A DNA stretch of 64,000 nt from Herbaspirillum rhizosphaerae. Its GTDB lineage: Bacteria > Pseudomonadota > Gammaproteobacteria > Burkholderiales > Burkholderiaceae_D. Location of the stretch: NCBI RefSeq assembly GCF_001189965.1, contig NZ_LFLU01000012.1, positions 104,995 through 168,994 of the forward strand, written 5' to 3'. Below the pieces are notes generated by a model. It searched no databases and was not told where the DNA came from. It saw only the letters and a list, made by a program, of their open reading frames with translations. Made by a program: the position numbers and the translations under genes. Below are positions 48,284-57,769 of the stretch, in pieces. How positions within the stretch are numbered: position 1 is the first letter of the stretch; each line of letters starts with the position of its first letter.

Positions 48284-50257
48284 CTATGCCGCTTGATTGA
48301 GGTTGGCGAACGTCTTGACGTCGGCGATCTTCAGATCGGCCGCGATCATGCCCTGGCGGCCGTCTTCGAATTTGACCTGGGTCTCGATGTATTGCGATTG
48401 CTTGCCCGCATAGAGCGCTTCGATCAGCACGCCGTATTTCTCGGCGATGAAACCGCGTCGCACTTTGCGTGTGCGTGTCAGTTCATCGTCGTCCGGATCG
48501 AGCTCCTTGTGCAGGATCAGGAAACGGTGAATCTGCGAGTCGGCCAGCAATGGATCCTGCACCAGATCGGCATTCACCTTTTCGACGCATTCGGCGATCA
48601 GTTGATACACGCTGGCATGCGCCGCCAGATCGGTGTAGCCGCTATAGGCCAGGTTGCGGCGCTCGGCCCAGTTGCCGACGGCGTCCATGTCGATATTGAT
48701 GAACGCAGTGCACTGCTCGCGCTGGTTGCCGAAGACGACCGCTTCCTTGATGAAGGGGAAGAATTTCAGCTTGTTCTCGATGTACTTGGGCGCGAACATG
48801 GTGCCGCAGGCCATCTTGCCGACGTCCTTGGCGCGATCGATGATTTTCAGATGGCCATCGGCGTCGAAGAAGCCGGCGTCGCCGGTATGGAAGTAACCGT
48901 TTTCGTCGATCGCTTCAGCCGTCGCATCGGGACGCTTGAAGTAAGACTTCATCAGCCCCGGCGAGCGCACCAGCACTTCGCCGTTGGCGTCGATGTGCAC
49001 TTCCACGCCCTTCATCGGACGTCCCACGGTATCGAGCTTGACGTCGCCGGACGGCTGCATGCAGACCGTCACGCAGGTTTCCGTCATGCCGTACAACTGC
49101 TTGAGGTTGATGCCGAGCGAACGATAGAAGTCGAACAGATCGGGGCCGATCGCTTCGCCGCCGGTATAAGCCACACGAATGCGCGACATGCCCAGCACGT
49201 TCTTCAGCGGACCATAAATCACCAGGTGGCCGATCGCATACAGCAGCCGGTCGCTCAGCGAGACATCCGGCTTCTTGTCGAGAATGCGCATGCCGACGCG
49301 GCGCGCGATCTTCATGAAACCGTGGAACAGCTTGCGCTTGATCCAGCCGGCGTCTTCGATGCGGATCATCACTTGCGTGAGAATGTTTTCATAGATGCGC
49401 GGCGGCGCGAAATAATAGGTCGGGCCGATCTCGCGCAAGTCCGTCATGACGGTGCTGGGCGACTCCGGGCAATTGAGGCAGAAGCCGGCGACGTGGGTCT
49501 GCGCGAACGAGTATAAAAAGTCGCCCACCCAGGCCAGCGGCAGATAACAGAGCACATCGTCGCGATCGTTCAACTGATCGAACTCCACCAGCGTGGTCGC
49601 GGTGGCGATCATCGCAGCGTGCGAGTGGCATACGCCTTTAGGTTTGCCAGTGGTCCCCGAGGTGTACAGGATGATGGCGATGTCGTCGGTCGTCAGCGCA
49701 TTGACCTGATCCATGAAGAACGATGGATTGGCCTTGTCGTAGGCGCGGCCCAGTTCCTGCACGCTGGCAAACGACGACAGCTCAGGCTGGCGATAATTGC
49801 GCATGCCGCGCTCGTCGTCATAGATGATATGCGTCGGACGTTCGCTGCCTTCGGAGAAATTCAGTTTGATGTCGAAGACCTTGTCGACCTGCTCCTGGTC
49901 TTCGGCGACGACGAAATCGATCTCGGCATCATTGAGCACATAGGACATGTCGGCCGCCGGCGCATCCTGGTACAAGGGCACCGGCATGCCGCCCAGGCAT
50001 TGCGTGGCCGACATCGCCCAATACAGGCGCGGACAATTGTTGCCGATGATCGCCAGGCTCATGCCGCGTTTGAAGCCGAGTGCGGCCAGGCCGCAGGCAA
50101 ACGCCCTCACCTCGTCGGCCACCTGCGCCCACGTCGTGGTTTGCCAGATGCCGAGATCCTTTTCCCGGAATGCCGGGCGATCCGGGCGTGCTTGGGCATG
50201 CATCAGGAGCAGTTGCGGAAATGTCTGCGCTCCTGGACGTTGTGTTGTCTCCACCAT
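48284..50257 (-). CDS. AMP-dependent acyl-CoA synthetase (long-chain/FadD-like)
   Basis: This 657-residue protein starts at the ATG at 50257 with AAGGTGGGACG. The P-loop motif IILYTSGTTGKPKGV, the adenylate-binding LKQLYGMTETCVTV and the hinge motif FHTGDAGFFDADGHLKIIDR identify an acyl-CoA ligase of the long-chain/benzoate class. It is the first gene of the ABC operon and presumably activates the imported acid. It is distinct in fold family from the PaaK-like ligase at the other end of the operon. Confidence 0.92.
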   Translation of the reverse strand: MVETTQRPGAQTFPQLLLMHAQARPDRPAFREKDLGIWQTTTWAQVADEVRAFACGLAALGFKRGMSLAIIGNNCPRLYWAMSATQCLGGMPVPLYQDAPAADMSYVLNDAEIDFVVAEDQEQVDKVFDIKLNFSEGSERPTHIIYDDERGMRNYRQPELSSFASVQELGRAYDKANPSFFMDQVNALTTDDIAIILYTSGTTGKPKGVCHSHAAMIATATTLVEFDQLNDRDDVLCYLPLAWVGDFLYSFAQTHVAGFCLNCPESPSTVMTDLREIGPTYYFAPPRIYENILTQVMIRIEDAGWIKRKLFHGFMKIARRVGMRILDKKPDVSLSDRLLYAIGHLVIYGPLKNVLGMSRIRVAYTGGEAIGPDLFDFYRSLGINLKQLYGMTETCVTVCMQPSGDVKLDTVGRPMKGVEVHIDANGEVLVRSPGLMKSYFKRPDATAEAIDENGYFHTGDAGFFDADGHLKIIDRAKDVGKMACGTMFAPKYIENKLKFFPFIKEAVVFGNQREQCTAFINIDMDAVGNWAERRNLAYSGYTDLAAHASVYQLIAECVEKVNADLVQDPLLADSQIHRFLILHKELDPDDDELTRTRKVRRGFIAEKYGVLIEALYAGKQSQYIETQVKFEDGRQGMIAADLKIADVKTFANLNQAA

Positions 50258-50448
50258 CGTCCCACCTTTATTTATAAACGCCCTGCCGCCGGATTTCGGT
50301 CTATGCGGAACGTTCTGGGTCTCTGTCAGTGTCAAGTCAGTCTGAACCGGGATGCTTACGTCGCACTTACTGGGGCGCGCTCTCTTTTTCTGCCTGTTTG
50401 CCCTCGTAAGCAAGCCGGTATTGCGCTGCTTTTGTGCGATGATAGTAG

Positions 50449-50500
50449 TGTGAGTTGAGTGGCAGGGTTGTCATCTCACAGACAATTGCAGAACAATTGC
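50449..50500. promoter_or_regulatory. Inverted and direct repeats in the divergent Crp/ligase control region
   Basis: TGTGAG (50449-50454) is inverted as CTCACA (50475-50480). ACAATTGC is directly repeated at 50482-50489 and 50493-50500 with an 11-bp period. The sites lie between the acyl-CoA ligase operon and the Crp/Fnr gene and would suit binding of that regulator. The -10/-35 boxes here are not convincing. Confidence 0.45.
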
Positions 50501-50540
50501 CAAACTTTTGATATTGCGGCGCATCATAGAACTCATTCTA

Positions 50541-51224
50541 ATGACAAGAGAGACATCGATTAAGGACATGCTGGACAAGACCATCTGGGCACGGTCGCTG
50601 ACCGCCGAGCAATTGGCGCGCGTTCAGTCAGAAGTATTCAGCCGCAAGTTTTCCGCCGGCGCATTCGTGTGCCACAAGGGCGATCCGGTCACGCATTGGA
50701 TAGGCGTGCATGAAGGCTTGCTGAAGATGAGCAGCGTTTCGCCGGAGGGCAAGACCGTTTCTTTCGCGGGCATGGCAAACGGCGGCTGGCTGGGAGAAGG
50801 TTCGCTGCTCAAGGACGAGCCGCGTAAATATGACGTGGTGGCGCTGCGCGACAGCGAACTGATCTACATGCCGAAGGCAACTTATCTCTGGTTGCTCGAC
50901 AACAGCATCCCCTTCAATCGCTTCCTCGTGACGCAACTCAACGAGCGGCTGGCCTTGTTCATTTCGCTGGTGGAATACGATCGCATGCTCGAACCCGATG
51001 CACGCGTGGCGCGCTGCCTGGCGGCACTGTTCAATCCCTATCTGAATCCCGGCATCGGTCTGGAGCTGCAGATTTCCCAGGAAGAAGTCGGCAACCTTTC
51101 CGGCGCATCGCGCCAGCGCGCCAACCAGGCCTTGCAGGTGCTGGAAAAAGCCGGCCTGCTGAAAGTCGACTATGGCAGCATCACCATCCTCGATCTGGAC
51201 GGCTTGCGTCAGTTTCCCTCCTGA
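50541..51224 (+). CDS. Crp/Fnr-family regulator
   Basis: This 227-residue protein has an N-terminal cyclic-nucleotide-binding-like domain (about 20-140) and a C-terminal winged helix (about 155-220; QISQEEVGNLSGASRQRANQ). The FNR iron-sulphur cysteines are absent, so it is not an oxygen sensor of that kind. The ATG at 50541 is preferred to an upstream TTG. It is divergent from the seven-gene ABC/ligase operon and probably regulates it, perhaps with an acyl-CoA or related ligand. Confidence 0.87.
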   Translation: MTRETSIKDMLDKTIWARSLTAEQLARVQSEVFSRKFSAGAFVCHKGDPVTHWIGVHEGLLKMSSVSPEGKTVSFAGMANGGWLGEGSLLKDEPRKYDVVALRDSELIYMPKATYLWLLDNSIPFNRFLVTQLNERLALFISLVEYDRMLEPDARVARCLAALFNPYLNPGIGLELQISQEEVGNLSGASRQRANQALQVLEKAGLLKVDYGSITILDLDGLRQFPS

Positions 51225-51243
51225 AGCCAGGCGGCACACCAAT

Positions 51244-51273
51244 AAAAAATGCAGGCCTGGGCCTGCGTTTTTT
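51244..51273 (+). terminator. Rho-independent terminator of the Crp/Fnr gene
   Basis: AAAAAATGCAGGC-CTGG-GCCTGCGTTTTTT forms a stem with a short loop and T-run. Confidence 0.85.
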
Positions 51274-51299
51274 ATTGCGCCGTCATTGCCATCCCGCGT

Positions 51300-51731
51300 T
51301 CAGCGTACCGGCTTGTTGCGTGTGACCCAGTACACGCCGGCATCGGCGACCGTACCGATGAACTCGCGCGGATCGGCGGACTTCATCAGATAACCGTTGG
51401 CGCCGAGCTGGTAGCTTTGCACGATGTCGCGCTGATCGTCGGAGGAAGAGAACATCACCACTGGAATGTGCGCGGTGGCAACATTCGATTTGAGCATCTT
51501 GAGAAACTCGTGCCCGCTCATCAGCGGCAGATGCAAGTCCAGAAGTATCAGACGCGGATGCAAATCCTTGCGATCGGCGTAACCGTTATCGGCGAACATA
51601 AAATCGGCAGCTTCTTCAGCATCGCTGAACCACGTCATCTTGTCGGAGAGTTTTTTTGTCTCCAGAGCAATACGCGTCAGCTCGGCGACTTCCGGGCTGT
51701 CGTCCACCAGCATGATATCCATTTGCTCCAT
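51300..51731 (-). CDS. Single-domain response regulator (Rcp1-type receiver)
   Basis: This 143-residue stand-alone receiver has the acidic pair in MLVDDSPE, phospho-acceptor Asp in LILLDLHLPLMSG and Lys in YLMKSADP. It has no output domain. Such receivers often partner phytochrome-like kinases, and the kinase at 54122-55894 has that type of HisKA. An internal ATG (codon 4) with GGAG just upstream is an alternative start. It is last in the signalling cluster. Confidence 0.88.
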   Translation of the reverse strand: MEQMDIMLVDDSPEVAELTRIALETKKLSDKMTWFSDAEEAADFMFADNGYADRKDLHPRLILLDLHLPLMSGHEFLKMLKSNVATAHIPVVMFSSSDDQRDIVQSYQLGANGYLMKSADPREFIGTVADAGVYWVTRNKPVR

Positions 51732-51942
51732 ATGCAGATCACTTTCTTGCGGGTACTAACATCATCAGTTCCTGCACCACGATGCAGCATCGCGGACATG
51801 TAACACCCGCGTGCACACTCGTGGCCAGGCTTGATCGACGTTGAATTTATCTGCATTTACTACATCCGCAGTATCAGGTCGGCGAATTAATTATGGCATA
51901 AGGAACAACAAAAACTATCAGGATTTTCCCGACATAAACGGT

Positions 51943-52593
51943 TTATTTATCGGACGTCGTCAGCCCCGTGCGAATGGCGTAACGGACCAGCCCGGGGACG
52001 TCCCGGATCTCCAGACGCTCCATCAATTGGGCCCGGTGCGTCTCGATGGTTTTGGCGCTGACGTTGAGGCGGTAGGCGATTTCCTTGGTATTGTTGCCTT
52101 CCGCAATCAATTGCAGGATTTCACGCTGGCGCGGCGTCAACACTTCCACCGGCGTGCCGTCCTGCGCGACTTTCTTCATGTACAGATCAAGCGCCTCCTT
52201 GGAAATATGCGAATCGAGATATTGCCGGCCGTGGATGACTTCGATGAGCGCCTTCTCCAGCTCGTAGGCCGCCGAGTCCTTGAACAGATAGCCGTTGGCG
52301 CCGGCGTTGAGCGCCTGCATCACATATTCTTCGCTGCCATACATCGACAGCATCAGGAACTTGATGGTCGGATGATCGGCACGCAGGCGCCGTACCGCTT
52401 CCAGGCCGTTCATGCCTTTCATCGCGATGTCCATCACGACGACGTCGGGCTTGTGCTTTTCGGTCAGTTCGATGGCGGCATTGCCGTCGTCGGCCTCGCC
52501 CACCACCTCAATCCCGGGCATCGCCGTCAGCAGCGAGCGAATGCCGCTGCGCACCAGTGCGTGATCGTCGGCCAGCAAAATTCGTGTCAACAT
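51943..52593 (-). CDS. NarL/LuxR-type response regulator
   Basis: This 216-residue protein has a receiver domain (LLADDHALVRSG, phospho-Asp in VVVMDIAMKGMNG, YLFKDSA) and a C-terminal LuxR helix-turn-helix (LTPRQREILQLIAEGNNTKE). The ATG at 52593 with AGGGG upstream is preferred to a TTG six bases earlier. It lies 2 bp after the stop of the hybrid kinase gene, so the pair is one operon and a cognate system. Confidence 0.93.
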   Translation of the reverse strand: MLTRILLADDHALVRSGIRSLLTAMPGIEVVGEADDGNAAIELTEKHKPDVVVMDIAMKGMNGLEAVRRLRADHPTIKFLMLSMYGSEEYVMQALNAGANGYLFKDSAAYELEKALIEVIHGRQYLDSHISKEALDLYMKKVAQDGTPVEVLTPRQREILQLIAEGNNTKEIAYRLNVSAKTIETHRAQLMERLEIRDVPGLVRYAIRTGLTTSDK

Positions 52594-52595
52594 GT

Positions 52596-54053
52596 TCAAC
52601 CCCTTCGCATGACTGGTGTAACGGGTAACTGCAAAACGATCTCCACGCCCTCTCCGGGCGCAGAGGCGATGTCCATCGCGCCGCCCACCAGCACGGCGCG
52701 TTCTTCCATATTCAGCAAGCCGAAACTGGTGCCCGAGATGGCGTTGCTGCGCGCCTTCTCGATGTCGAAACCTTTGCCGTCGTCGCGGATGCTGACGTTC
52801 AGCTGGTCCTGGCGCTGGCTGACCTTGACCCAGATGTTCTCGGCCTTGGCGTGGCGCAGTATGTTGGTGACCGCTTCCTGCACGATGCGAAAGCAGGTGT
52901 TCTCGATATCGTGGTGCAGTTCGACCGACAGCGGCGAGCTTTCGAACCAGCCTTTCACGTTGGCCAGGTTTGCCTTGTTTTCAACATAGGATCGCAGCGT
53001 GGCGATCAGCCCCAGATTGTCGAGCTGCGGCGGCCGCAGATCCAGCGACAGGCTGCGCACCTGCGACAGCACGGAAGCGACGATATCGATGCCGTTCTGC
53101 AGCGACGGGCCTTCCAGCGAACCGGTCTTCTTGATGGTTTCCAGATTGATCTTCAGCGCCGTGAGCGACTGGCCGACATCGTCGTGCAAGCCGCGCGCCA
53201 GATGCTGGCGTTCGCGCTCCTGCACTTCGATCACGCGGCTGGCCAGCATCTTCTGGCGCTCCATGGCCTGCTCCAGCTCCTTCTGCGAATTGACGCGGTC
53301 GGTGACGTCCATCGCCAGTCCGGCGGCCAGGCTTTTGCCGTCGCTGCCGATCGGGAAGCGCACCATGTCCATGATCTTCGGATTGTGGTTGGCGTCGAAG
53401 ACGGTTTCCTGCGTATGCATTTCGCGCTTGGTTTCCAGCACAGTGTGATCGTGCTCCTGAGCGTTTTGCGCCGCGCCGCTGGACATCAGGTCGAAGTCGC
53501 TCAGGCCGATCATGTCGCTGGGCGTCATGCCGAAAAACGCCGACTGCGCCGGATTGACATACAGATAGCGCAGCTCGGCGTCCTTGATCCAGGCCGGCAT
53601 CGGCGCGGCGTTCATGAAGGCGTAGAAGCGCGCCTGCATCTCGCGCAACGCGGCAGAACTGGCGCGCTGCTTGCGCCGCACCAGGGCATCGCGCAGTTCG
53701 CGCTCGACGGCGATCGGCAGACGCGCAATGCTGCTCTTGAGGAAGTAATCCTGCGCGCCCGCCTTCATCACCTCCACCGCGGTTTGCTCGCCGATGGCGC
53801 CGGAGACGATGATGAAGGGAATCTGGTCGTTCTGCCGCTTGACGAGGCTCAAGGCATCCATCGCGCTGAACATCGGCATCGAATAGTCGGAGATGACGAT
53901 ATCCCATTTGTCGCGCATGGCCGCTTCCATGTCGGGCTCGGTATCGACCCGTTTCCAGGTTGGCTCGAAACCGCCGCGCTTGAGCTCGCGAACCATCAGG
54001 ATCGCGTCTTCTTCCATGTCTTCGACAAACAGAACCCGGAGTGGGATGCTCAT
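52596..54053 (-). CDS. Receiver-PAS-histidine kinase (NarX-type HisKA_3)
   Basis: This 485-residue soluble kinase begins with a receiver (1-125; VLFVEDMEEDAI, phospho-Asp in VISDYSMP). A PAS domain (about 145-265) follows, then a HisKA_3 dimerisation domain with the His in RQHLARGLHDDVGQSLTALK, and an HATPase (DDGKGFDIEKA, GTSFGLLNMEERA). It has no membrane segment, so it probably integrates phosphate from another kinase with a cytosolic PAS signal. The downstream LuxR-type regulator is the likely target. Confidence 0.92.
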   Translation of the reverse strand: MSIPLRVLFVEDMEEDAILMVRELKRGGFEPTWKRVDTEPDMEAAMRDKWDIVISDYSMPMFSAMDALSLVKRQNDQIPFIIVSGAIGEQTAVEVMKAGAQDYFLKSSIARLPIAVERELRDALVRRKQRASSAALREMQARFYAFMNAAPMPAWIKDAELRYLYVNPAQSAFFGMTPSDMIGLSDFDLMSSGAAQNAQEHDHTVLETKREMHTQETVFDANHNPKIMDMVRFPIGSDGKSLAAGLAMDVTDRVNSQKELEQAMERQKMLASRVIEVQERERQHLARGLHDDVGQSLTALKINLETIKKTGSLEGPSLQNGIDIVASVLSQVRSLSLDLRPPQLDNLGLIATLRSYVENKANLANVKGWFESSPLSVELHHDIENTCFRIVQEAVTNILRHAKAENIWVKVSQRQDQLNVSIRDDGKGFDIEKARSNAISGTSFGLLNMEERAVLVGGAMDIASAPGEGVEIVLQLPVTPVMRRG

Positions 54054-54121
54054 AAAATCGGCTTTCCTAAAAAGTCTTCACGGACGCGGCGCCATCGCTG
54101 ATCGCGGCGTTCCTGATCGAT

Positions 54122-55894
54122 TCATGCAAAGTCTGGCTGTGTTCTCGGCAGGGAAAAATAGAAACTGGCGCCCTCGCCCGGCGTGCTGTCTGCCCAGACG
54201 CGGCCGTTGTGCCGGACCACGATGCGCTGCACCAGCGCCAGGCCGATGCCGCTGCCGGGAAAATCTTCCTGCTTGTGCAGACGCTGAAACGTGCCGAAAA
54301 GTTTATGGACATAGCGCATGTCAAACCCCACGCCGTTGTCGCTCACCTGGAACACCACCTCATCCTGAGAACCCCGGGCGCTGACCCTGACGACCGGCTG
54401 CTCCTGTTTGCTGCTGAACTTGGCGGCGTTGCCGAGAAGGTTTTCCCACACCTGAACAAGCATGCCGCGATTGGCGATCACGCCATCCAGCGGCCCGACG
54501 ATGAATTCGACGTTGCCGTACTCGCGCCGCAGTCCTTTGATGCATTGTTCGACGATCTCTTCCGTGGACACCGTTCCCAAGCTCAGCTCGCCCATGCTCG
54601 ACCTCGACAGCCGCAGCAAGTCGTTGATCAGCGCATCCATCTTCTTGACGTTCCTGCCGATGACTTGCAACAGCTCCCGGCCTTTTTCATCCAGCGCGTC
54701 TGCATAGTCTTCTTCGACCATCATGGCGTAGCCCGAGATGGCCCTCAGCGGTGCGCGCAAGTCATGCGAGACCGAGTAGGAAAAACTCTCCAGTTCTTTA
54801 TTGATATTGCTCAGATGCTGCGCATGCCGCTTGAGATTGGCGTTAAGCGCTTCAATCTCGCGCTCGGTTTGCTTGCGTTCGGAAATGTCGTAAATCACGC
54901 TGCGGCTGATCATGTGGCCGGTTTCCGGATGCTGCGCCATGCGGGCGCTCATCAATGCAGAGAAATGCGTGCCGTCGGCGCGCTGGTAATCGAGGTCGAT
55001 ATTGCTGACGGATTTGTCGCGCAGAAAGCGCGGCCAGATCTCCGAGCGGTAGCGTTCGGCGCTGTCAGGCGTCAGGAGATCGGCCTGCCTGAGCTTGCCG
55101 ATCACTTGCTCGCGGGCATAGCCAAGCCACGCCAGTTCGGTATCGTTCATCTGCACGATCAAGCCGTTCTCCCCTTCGATGGAGTGATAGCCGCAAGGCG
55201 CGTGGTTATAGAGATCGGCAAGCTCCGTGGCATAGATATGTTCCTTCATCTGCGCCGCCTGCCGGATCTGCATCTCGCGTCTCAATCGCACATAGACGGC
55301 CAGCAGGATCACCAGACTGACGATGCTGCCGCTGACAATGGCAAAGACGGTCCAGCCTATGCTCTTCTTCGTCTCGACGGAACGCTGCGCCAGCACGGTC
55401 TTCTCCACTTCCTTGAGCTGCACGAACTGCTTGCGGATGTCTTCGCTCAGATCGTGTCCATGGGCATGGATGTTATCGATCTGCGCATTCTTGTCGACTT
55501 CCAGCAAGGTGCGCGCCAGCTCGACCCGCTTGGCGATGTCTGCGCTCAAGCGCGCCAGTCTGTCGAGCTGTGCCTGATTGTCGATTTGCAGGACCCGCAA
55601 GCCGTCAAGCAATTCAAACAAGGCCGTGCGGTCCGCTTCGAAACTGAGCAGGTAGTCATGATGCCCCGAGAGCGCGTAGCCGCGCGCATTGGCAACCAGA
55701 TCGCGCAGCGTCGAATGCGTCTCTTCCAGACGCTGCAAAACCGTATGCGTATGTTCGACCCATACCGTCCTTGCTTCGAAAATGCGCACGCTGCGATAGG
55801 CGACGACGGTCACCCCGATCGACAACAGCATGGCGAAAAAGAAGAAGACGCCGGTATTCGCGATGAATGATTTTCTCTTGTTTAATATCGGCAT
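54122..55894 (-). CDS. Membrane sensor histidine kinase (CHASE3-PAS-HisKA)
   Basis: This 590-residue kinase has a first membrane segment (about 13-33) and a CHASE3-type periplasmic helical domain to about 180. A second segment (about 185-207) and a PAS domain with PAC (about 225-345) follow. Next are HisKA with FSYSVSHDLRAPLRAISGY and an HATPase (NLLGNAAKFS, DNGVGFDMRY, GSGIGLALV). The bacteriophytochrome-like HisKA fits the stand-alone receiver nearby. It is the first gene of the four-gene signalling cluster on the minus strand. The signal is unknown. Confidence 0.92.
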   Translation of the reverse strand: MPILNKRKSFIANTGVFFFFAMLLSIGVTVVAYRSVRIFEARTVWVEHTHTVLQRLEETHSTLRDLVANARGYALSGHHDYLLSFEADRTALFELLDGLRVLQIDNQAQLDRLARLSADIAKRVELARTLLEVDKNAQIDNIHAHGHDLSEDIRKQFVQLKEVEKTVLAQRSVETKKSIGWTVFAIVSGSIVSLVILLAVYVRLRREMQIRQAAQMKEHIYATELADLYNHAPCGYHSIEGENGLIVQMNDTELAWLGYAREQVIGKLRQADLLTPDSAERYRSEIWPRFLRDKSVSNIDLDYQRADGTHFSALMSARMAQHPETGHMISRSVIYDISERKQTEREIEALNANLKRHAQHLSNINKELESFSYSVSHDLRAPLRAISGYAMMVEEDYADALDEKGRELLQVIGRNVKKMDALINDLLRLSRSSMGELSLGTVSTEEIVEQCIKGLRREYGNVEFIVGPLDGVIANRGMLVQVWENLLGNAAKFSSKQEQPVVRVSARGSQDEVVFQVSDNGVGFDMRYVHKLFGTFQRLHKQEDFPGSGIGLALVQRIVVRHNGRVWADSTPGEGASFYFSLPRTQPDFA

Positions 55895-56368
55895 CGTAAC
55901 GATGAATTTCGATGAGGCTTAAACAGTTTGTCGGGGACGCAAATTTTTGCGCCCGCTGAAAATCCATGTACAAAAACTGATTGTTCTATTCGTTATGTTC
56001 GTTCTGCGCTGCCGGTCGCTGCAACCGTTTTTCTTGTTGTTCGACACGGGTATCGACACTTCCATCGCTTGCCCCGCTCTGCGCAGCTTGTTTTGCCTGA
56101 TGCATGAAATCGGTGGCGCCTGCAGCATTTCTCATGGATGAATATCGGCACCCTGTCTTCCTGCACCATTCGACTTCGTATCACTCTTCACTGCCGGATG
56201 AGGAAGATGCCGAATCTGCTTGTTTTTCTGGCATTTCTTCATGAAGGAAAATTTCCCCCACAGCATTAAATGTTTTCAAATCAACACTAAATGTGGCCTT
56301 CTGCGGACATTTTTTCTTCCAAATGGCCAATCCAGATGTCAAGTCAGGGTTTTCCTTAGAATTTATTT

Positions 56369-56374
56369 TATAAT
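56369..56374 (+). promoter_or_regulatory. -10 box of the first pilin gene
   Basis: A perfect TATAAT lies 41 bp before the first SCPU gene without a recognisable -35. Just upstream, TCAGGG-TTT-TCCTTA (56344-56358) resembles the second box of the downstream pilin promoters, but at a different distance. The rest of the 521-bp gap 55895-56415 is AT-rich, and I see no gene in it. Confidence 0.45.
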
Positions 56375-56415
56375 AGCCTCAAACAACTGGCGTTACCAAA
56401 CGGCATTTTATTCAA

Positions 56416-56904
56416 ATGAAAACAAGGCAAAAAATCGCGTTTGCACTGGGGGCAGGAGTACTGTGCATGAGCGGCCTGGGTCAGGCTGCTACATCGACAG
56501 GAAACCTGGCAGTGTCCGCTATCGTCACCTCGACGTGTAGCGTGCAAAGCGCCGCCTTGCCATTTGGCGCCTACAATTCTTCTGCCGTACAACAATCGGC
56601 GCAAGTCGGCGTGGCCTGTTCCAGCGGCACCAGCTATACCGTCAGCCTGGATGCCGGCACCGCTCCCGGCGCCACCGCTGCCGACCGCAAACTGGTCGGC
56701 GATTCCAACGCAACGCTGAGCTACGCCCTGTATCAGGATCCTGCTCGCAGCAAGAACTGGGGCAACGCCTCCGGTTCCGACACAGTCACCAACATCGGTA
56801 ACGGCACCCAACAAAATCTGCCTGTCTACGGGTATATCCCAAGCGGCCAAAATGTTAAAGCGGGTAGCTACAACGATGTTGTAGGGATCACACTCTCGTA
56901 TTAA
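56416..56904 (+). CDS. Spore coat U domain (SCPU) pilin subunit, first copy
   Basis: This 162-residue protein has a signal peptide ending GQAA (about 1-25) and one SCPU domain with the disulphide cysteines in TSTCSVQ and GVACSSG, ending GITLSY. It is a Csu-type (archaic chaperone-usher) pilin. It is more diverged from the four downstream copies than these are from one another. It precedes the chaperone and usher, the position of the major subunit CsuA/B. No clear ribosome binding site is seen. Confidence 0.88.
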   Translation: MKTRQKIAFALGAGVLCMSGLGQAATSTGNLAVSAIVTSTCSVQSAALPFGAYNSSAVQQSAQVGVACSSGTSYTVSLDAGTAPGATAADRKLVGDSNATLSYALYQDPARSKNWGNASGSDTVTNIGNGTQQNLPVYGYIPSGQNVKAGSYNDVVGITLSY

Positions 56905-56912
56905 TACGTTCT

Positions 56913-56950
56913 ACTTTTGGTGCATTTCTGATACGCTCATAACCAAAAGT
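56913..56950 (+). promoter_or_regulatory. Hairpin between first pilin and chaperone genes
   Basis: ACTTTTGGT and ACCAAAAGT form a 9-bp stem with a 20-nt loop just after the pilin stop. A second perfect hairpin, GTGACT-AAC-AGTCAC, lies at 56972-56986. These probably limit chaperone and usher expression relative to the subunit, the usual pattern in pilus operons. Confidence 0.5.
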
Positions 56951-57013
56951 AACATTTCAGCTTAATTAATAGTGACTAACAGTCACGCAAATTCTTCCAG
57001 CAACTTGCCGTAG

Positions 57014-57769
57014 TTGAATGAGCATTCTTTCGTTTTTTCACGGGGGAAAATTATTTTTTGCTACCTTGCACGTCTCTCTTTCTTCCTGAGTTTAGCTTGC
57101 GGGCTACTCTGCCAAACAGCATTTGCCTCAAACTTCGAAATATCCCCGGTAGTATTGGAATTGTCGTCAGCAAGAACGGCCGGCGTGGTCAAGATCGTCA
57201 ACAACGATACGCATGACGTCTCGCTGCAGATCCGCGCTTACGACTGGACGCAAAAAGACAGCCAGGACGTTCTCGAACCGACCCAGACCCTGATCATCAG
57301 TCCGCCGGTTTTCACTGTGGCGCCTGGCGCATCGCAAACCATCCGCATCGTTTCCAGACGTCCCGCCGAAATCAACGAGGTTGCTTATCGCTTGCTGGTC
57401 GACGAGATCCCGACTGCCGCCGCGGGCCCGGCGATCAATTTCAAATTCCGCATTTCCATGCCGATTTTCATCGCGCCGAATGCAACGGCAAACCTGAAGA
57501 TGGGCTGGACGCTGAGCGCGGGAAAGACAGCCAAGCTGACCGTCGCCAACACCGGCAACCGGCGCGGACGCCTGCTCAACCTGGTGCTGACGCTGCCCAA
57601 CGGCAAAAAGATCACGCCGCCGGCAGGCGCCAATCCTTACACGCTCGCCGGCATGACCAGACAATATGCGTTTGATGTAGATCCGCCCCTGCCCGCTGGT
57701 TCGCTGGTGAAGATGTCTGCGAACTCGGATTCCGGCCCGATTGACACCGAGCTCACCGTGACGCCTTGA
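57014..57769 (+). CDS. Periplasmic pilus chaperone (archaic/Csu type)
   Basis: This protein of about 251 residues has a signal peptide ending TAFA and a mature start SNFEISPVVLELSSAR. The immunoglobulin-like donor-strand region follows (QIRAYDWTQKD, IRIVSRRPAE) and a second domain ends LTVTP. It should fold and deliver SCPU subunits to the usher. The frame has no ATG near its beginning. TTG at 57014 is its first possible common start, directly after an in-frame stop, and no good ribosome binding site is seen. Its stop overlaps the usher start. Confidence 0.85.
   Translation: MNEHSFVFSRGKIIFCYLARLSFFLSLACGLLCQTAFASNFEISPVVLELSSARTAGVVKIVNNDTHDVSLQIRAYDWTQKDSQDVLEPTQTLIISPPVFTVAPGASQTIRIVSRRPAEINEVAYRLLVDEIPTAAAGPAINFKFRISMPIFIAPNATANLKMGWTLSAGKTAKLTVANTGNRRGRLLNLVLTLPNGKKITPPAGANPYTLAGMTRQYAFDVDPPLPAGSLVKMSANSDSGPIDTELTVTP

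Noticed and set aside
47540..49516. A 658-codon plus-strand frame across the LivG-like and ligase genes
   Set aside because: It spans two well-supported minus-strand genes and their junction, and its residues look like a shadow frame.
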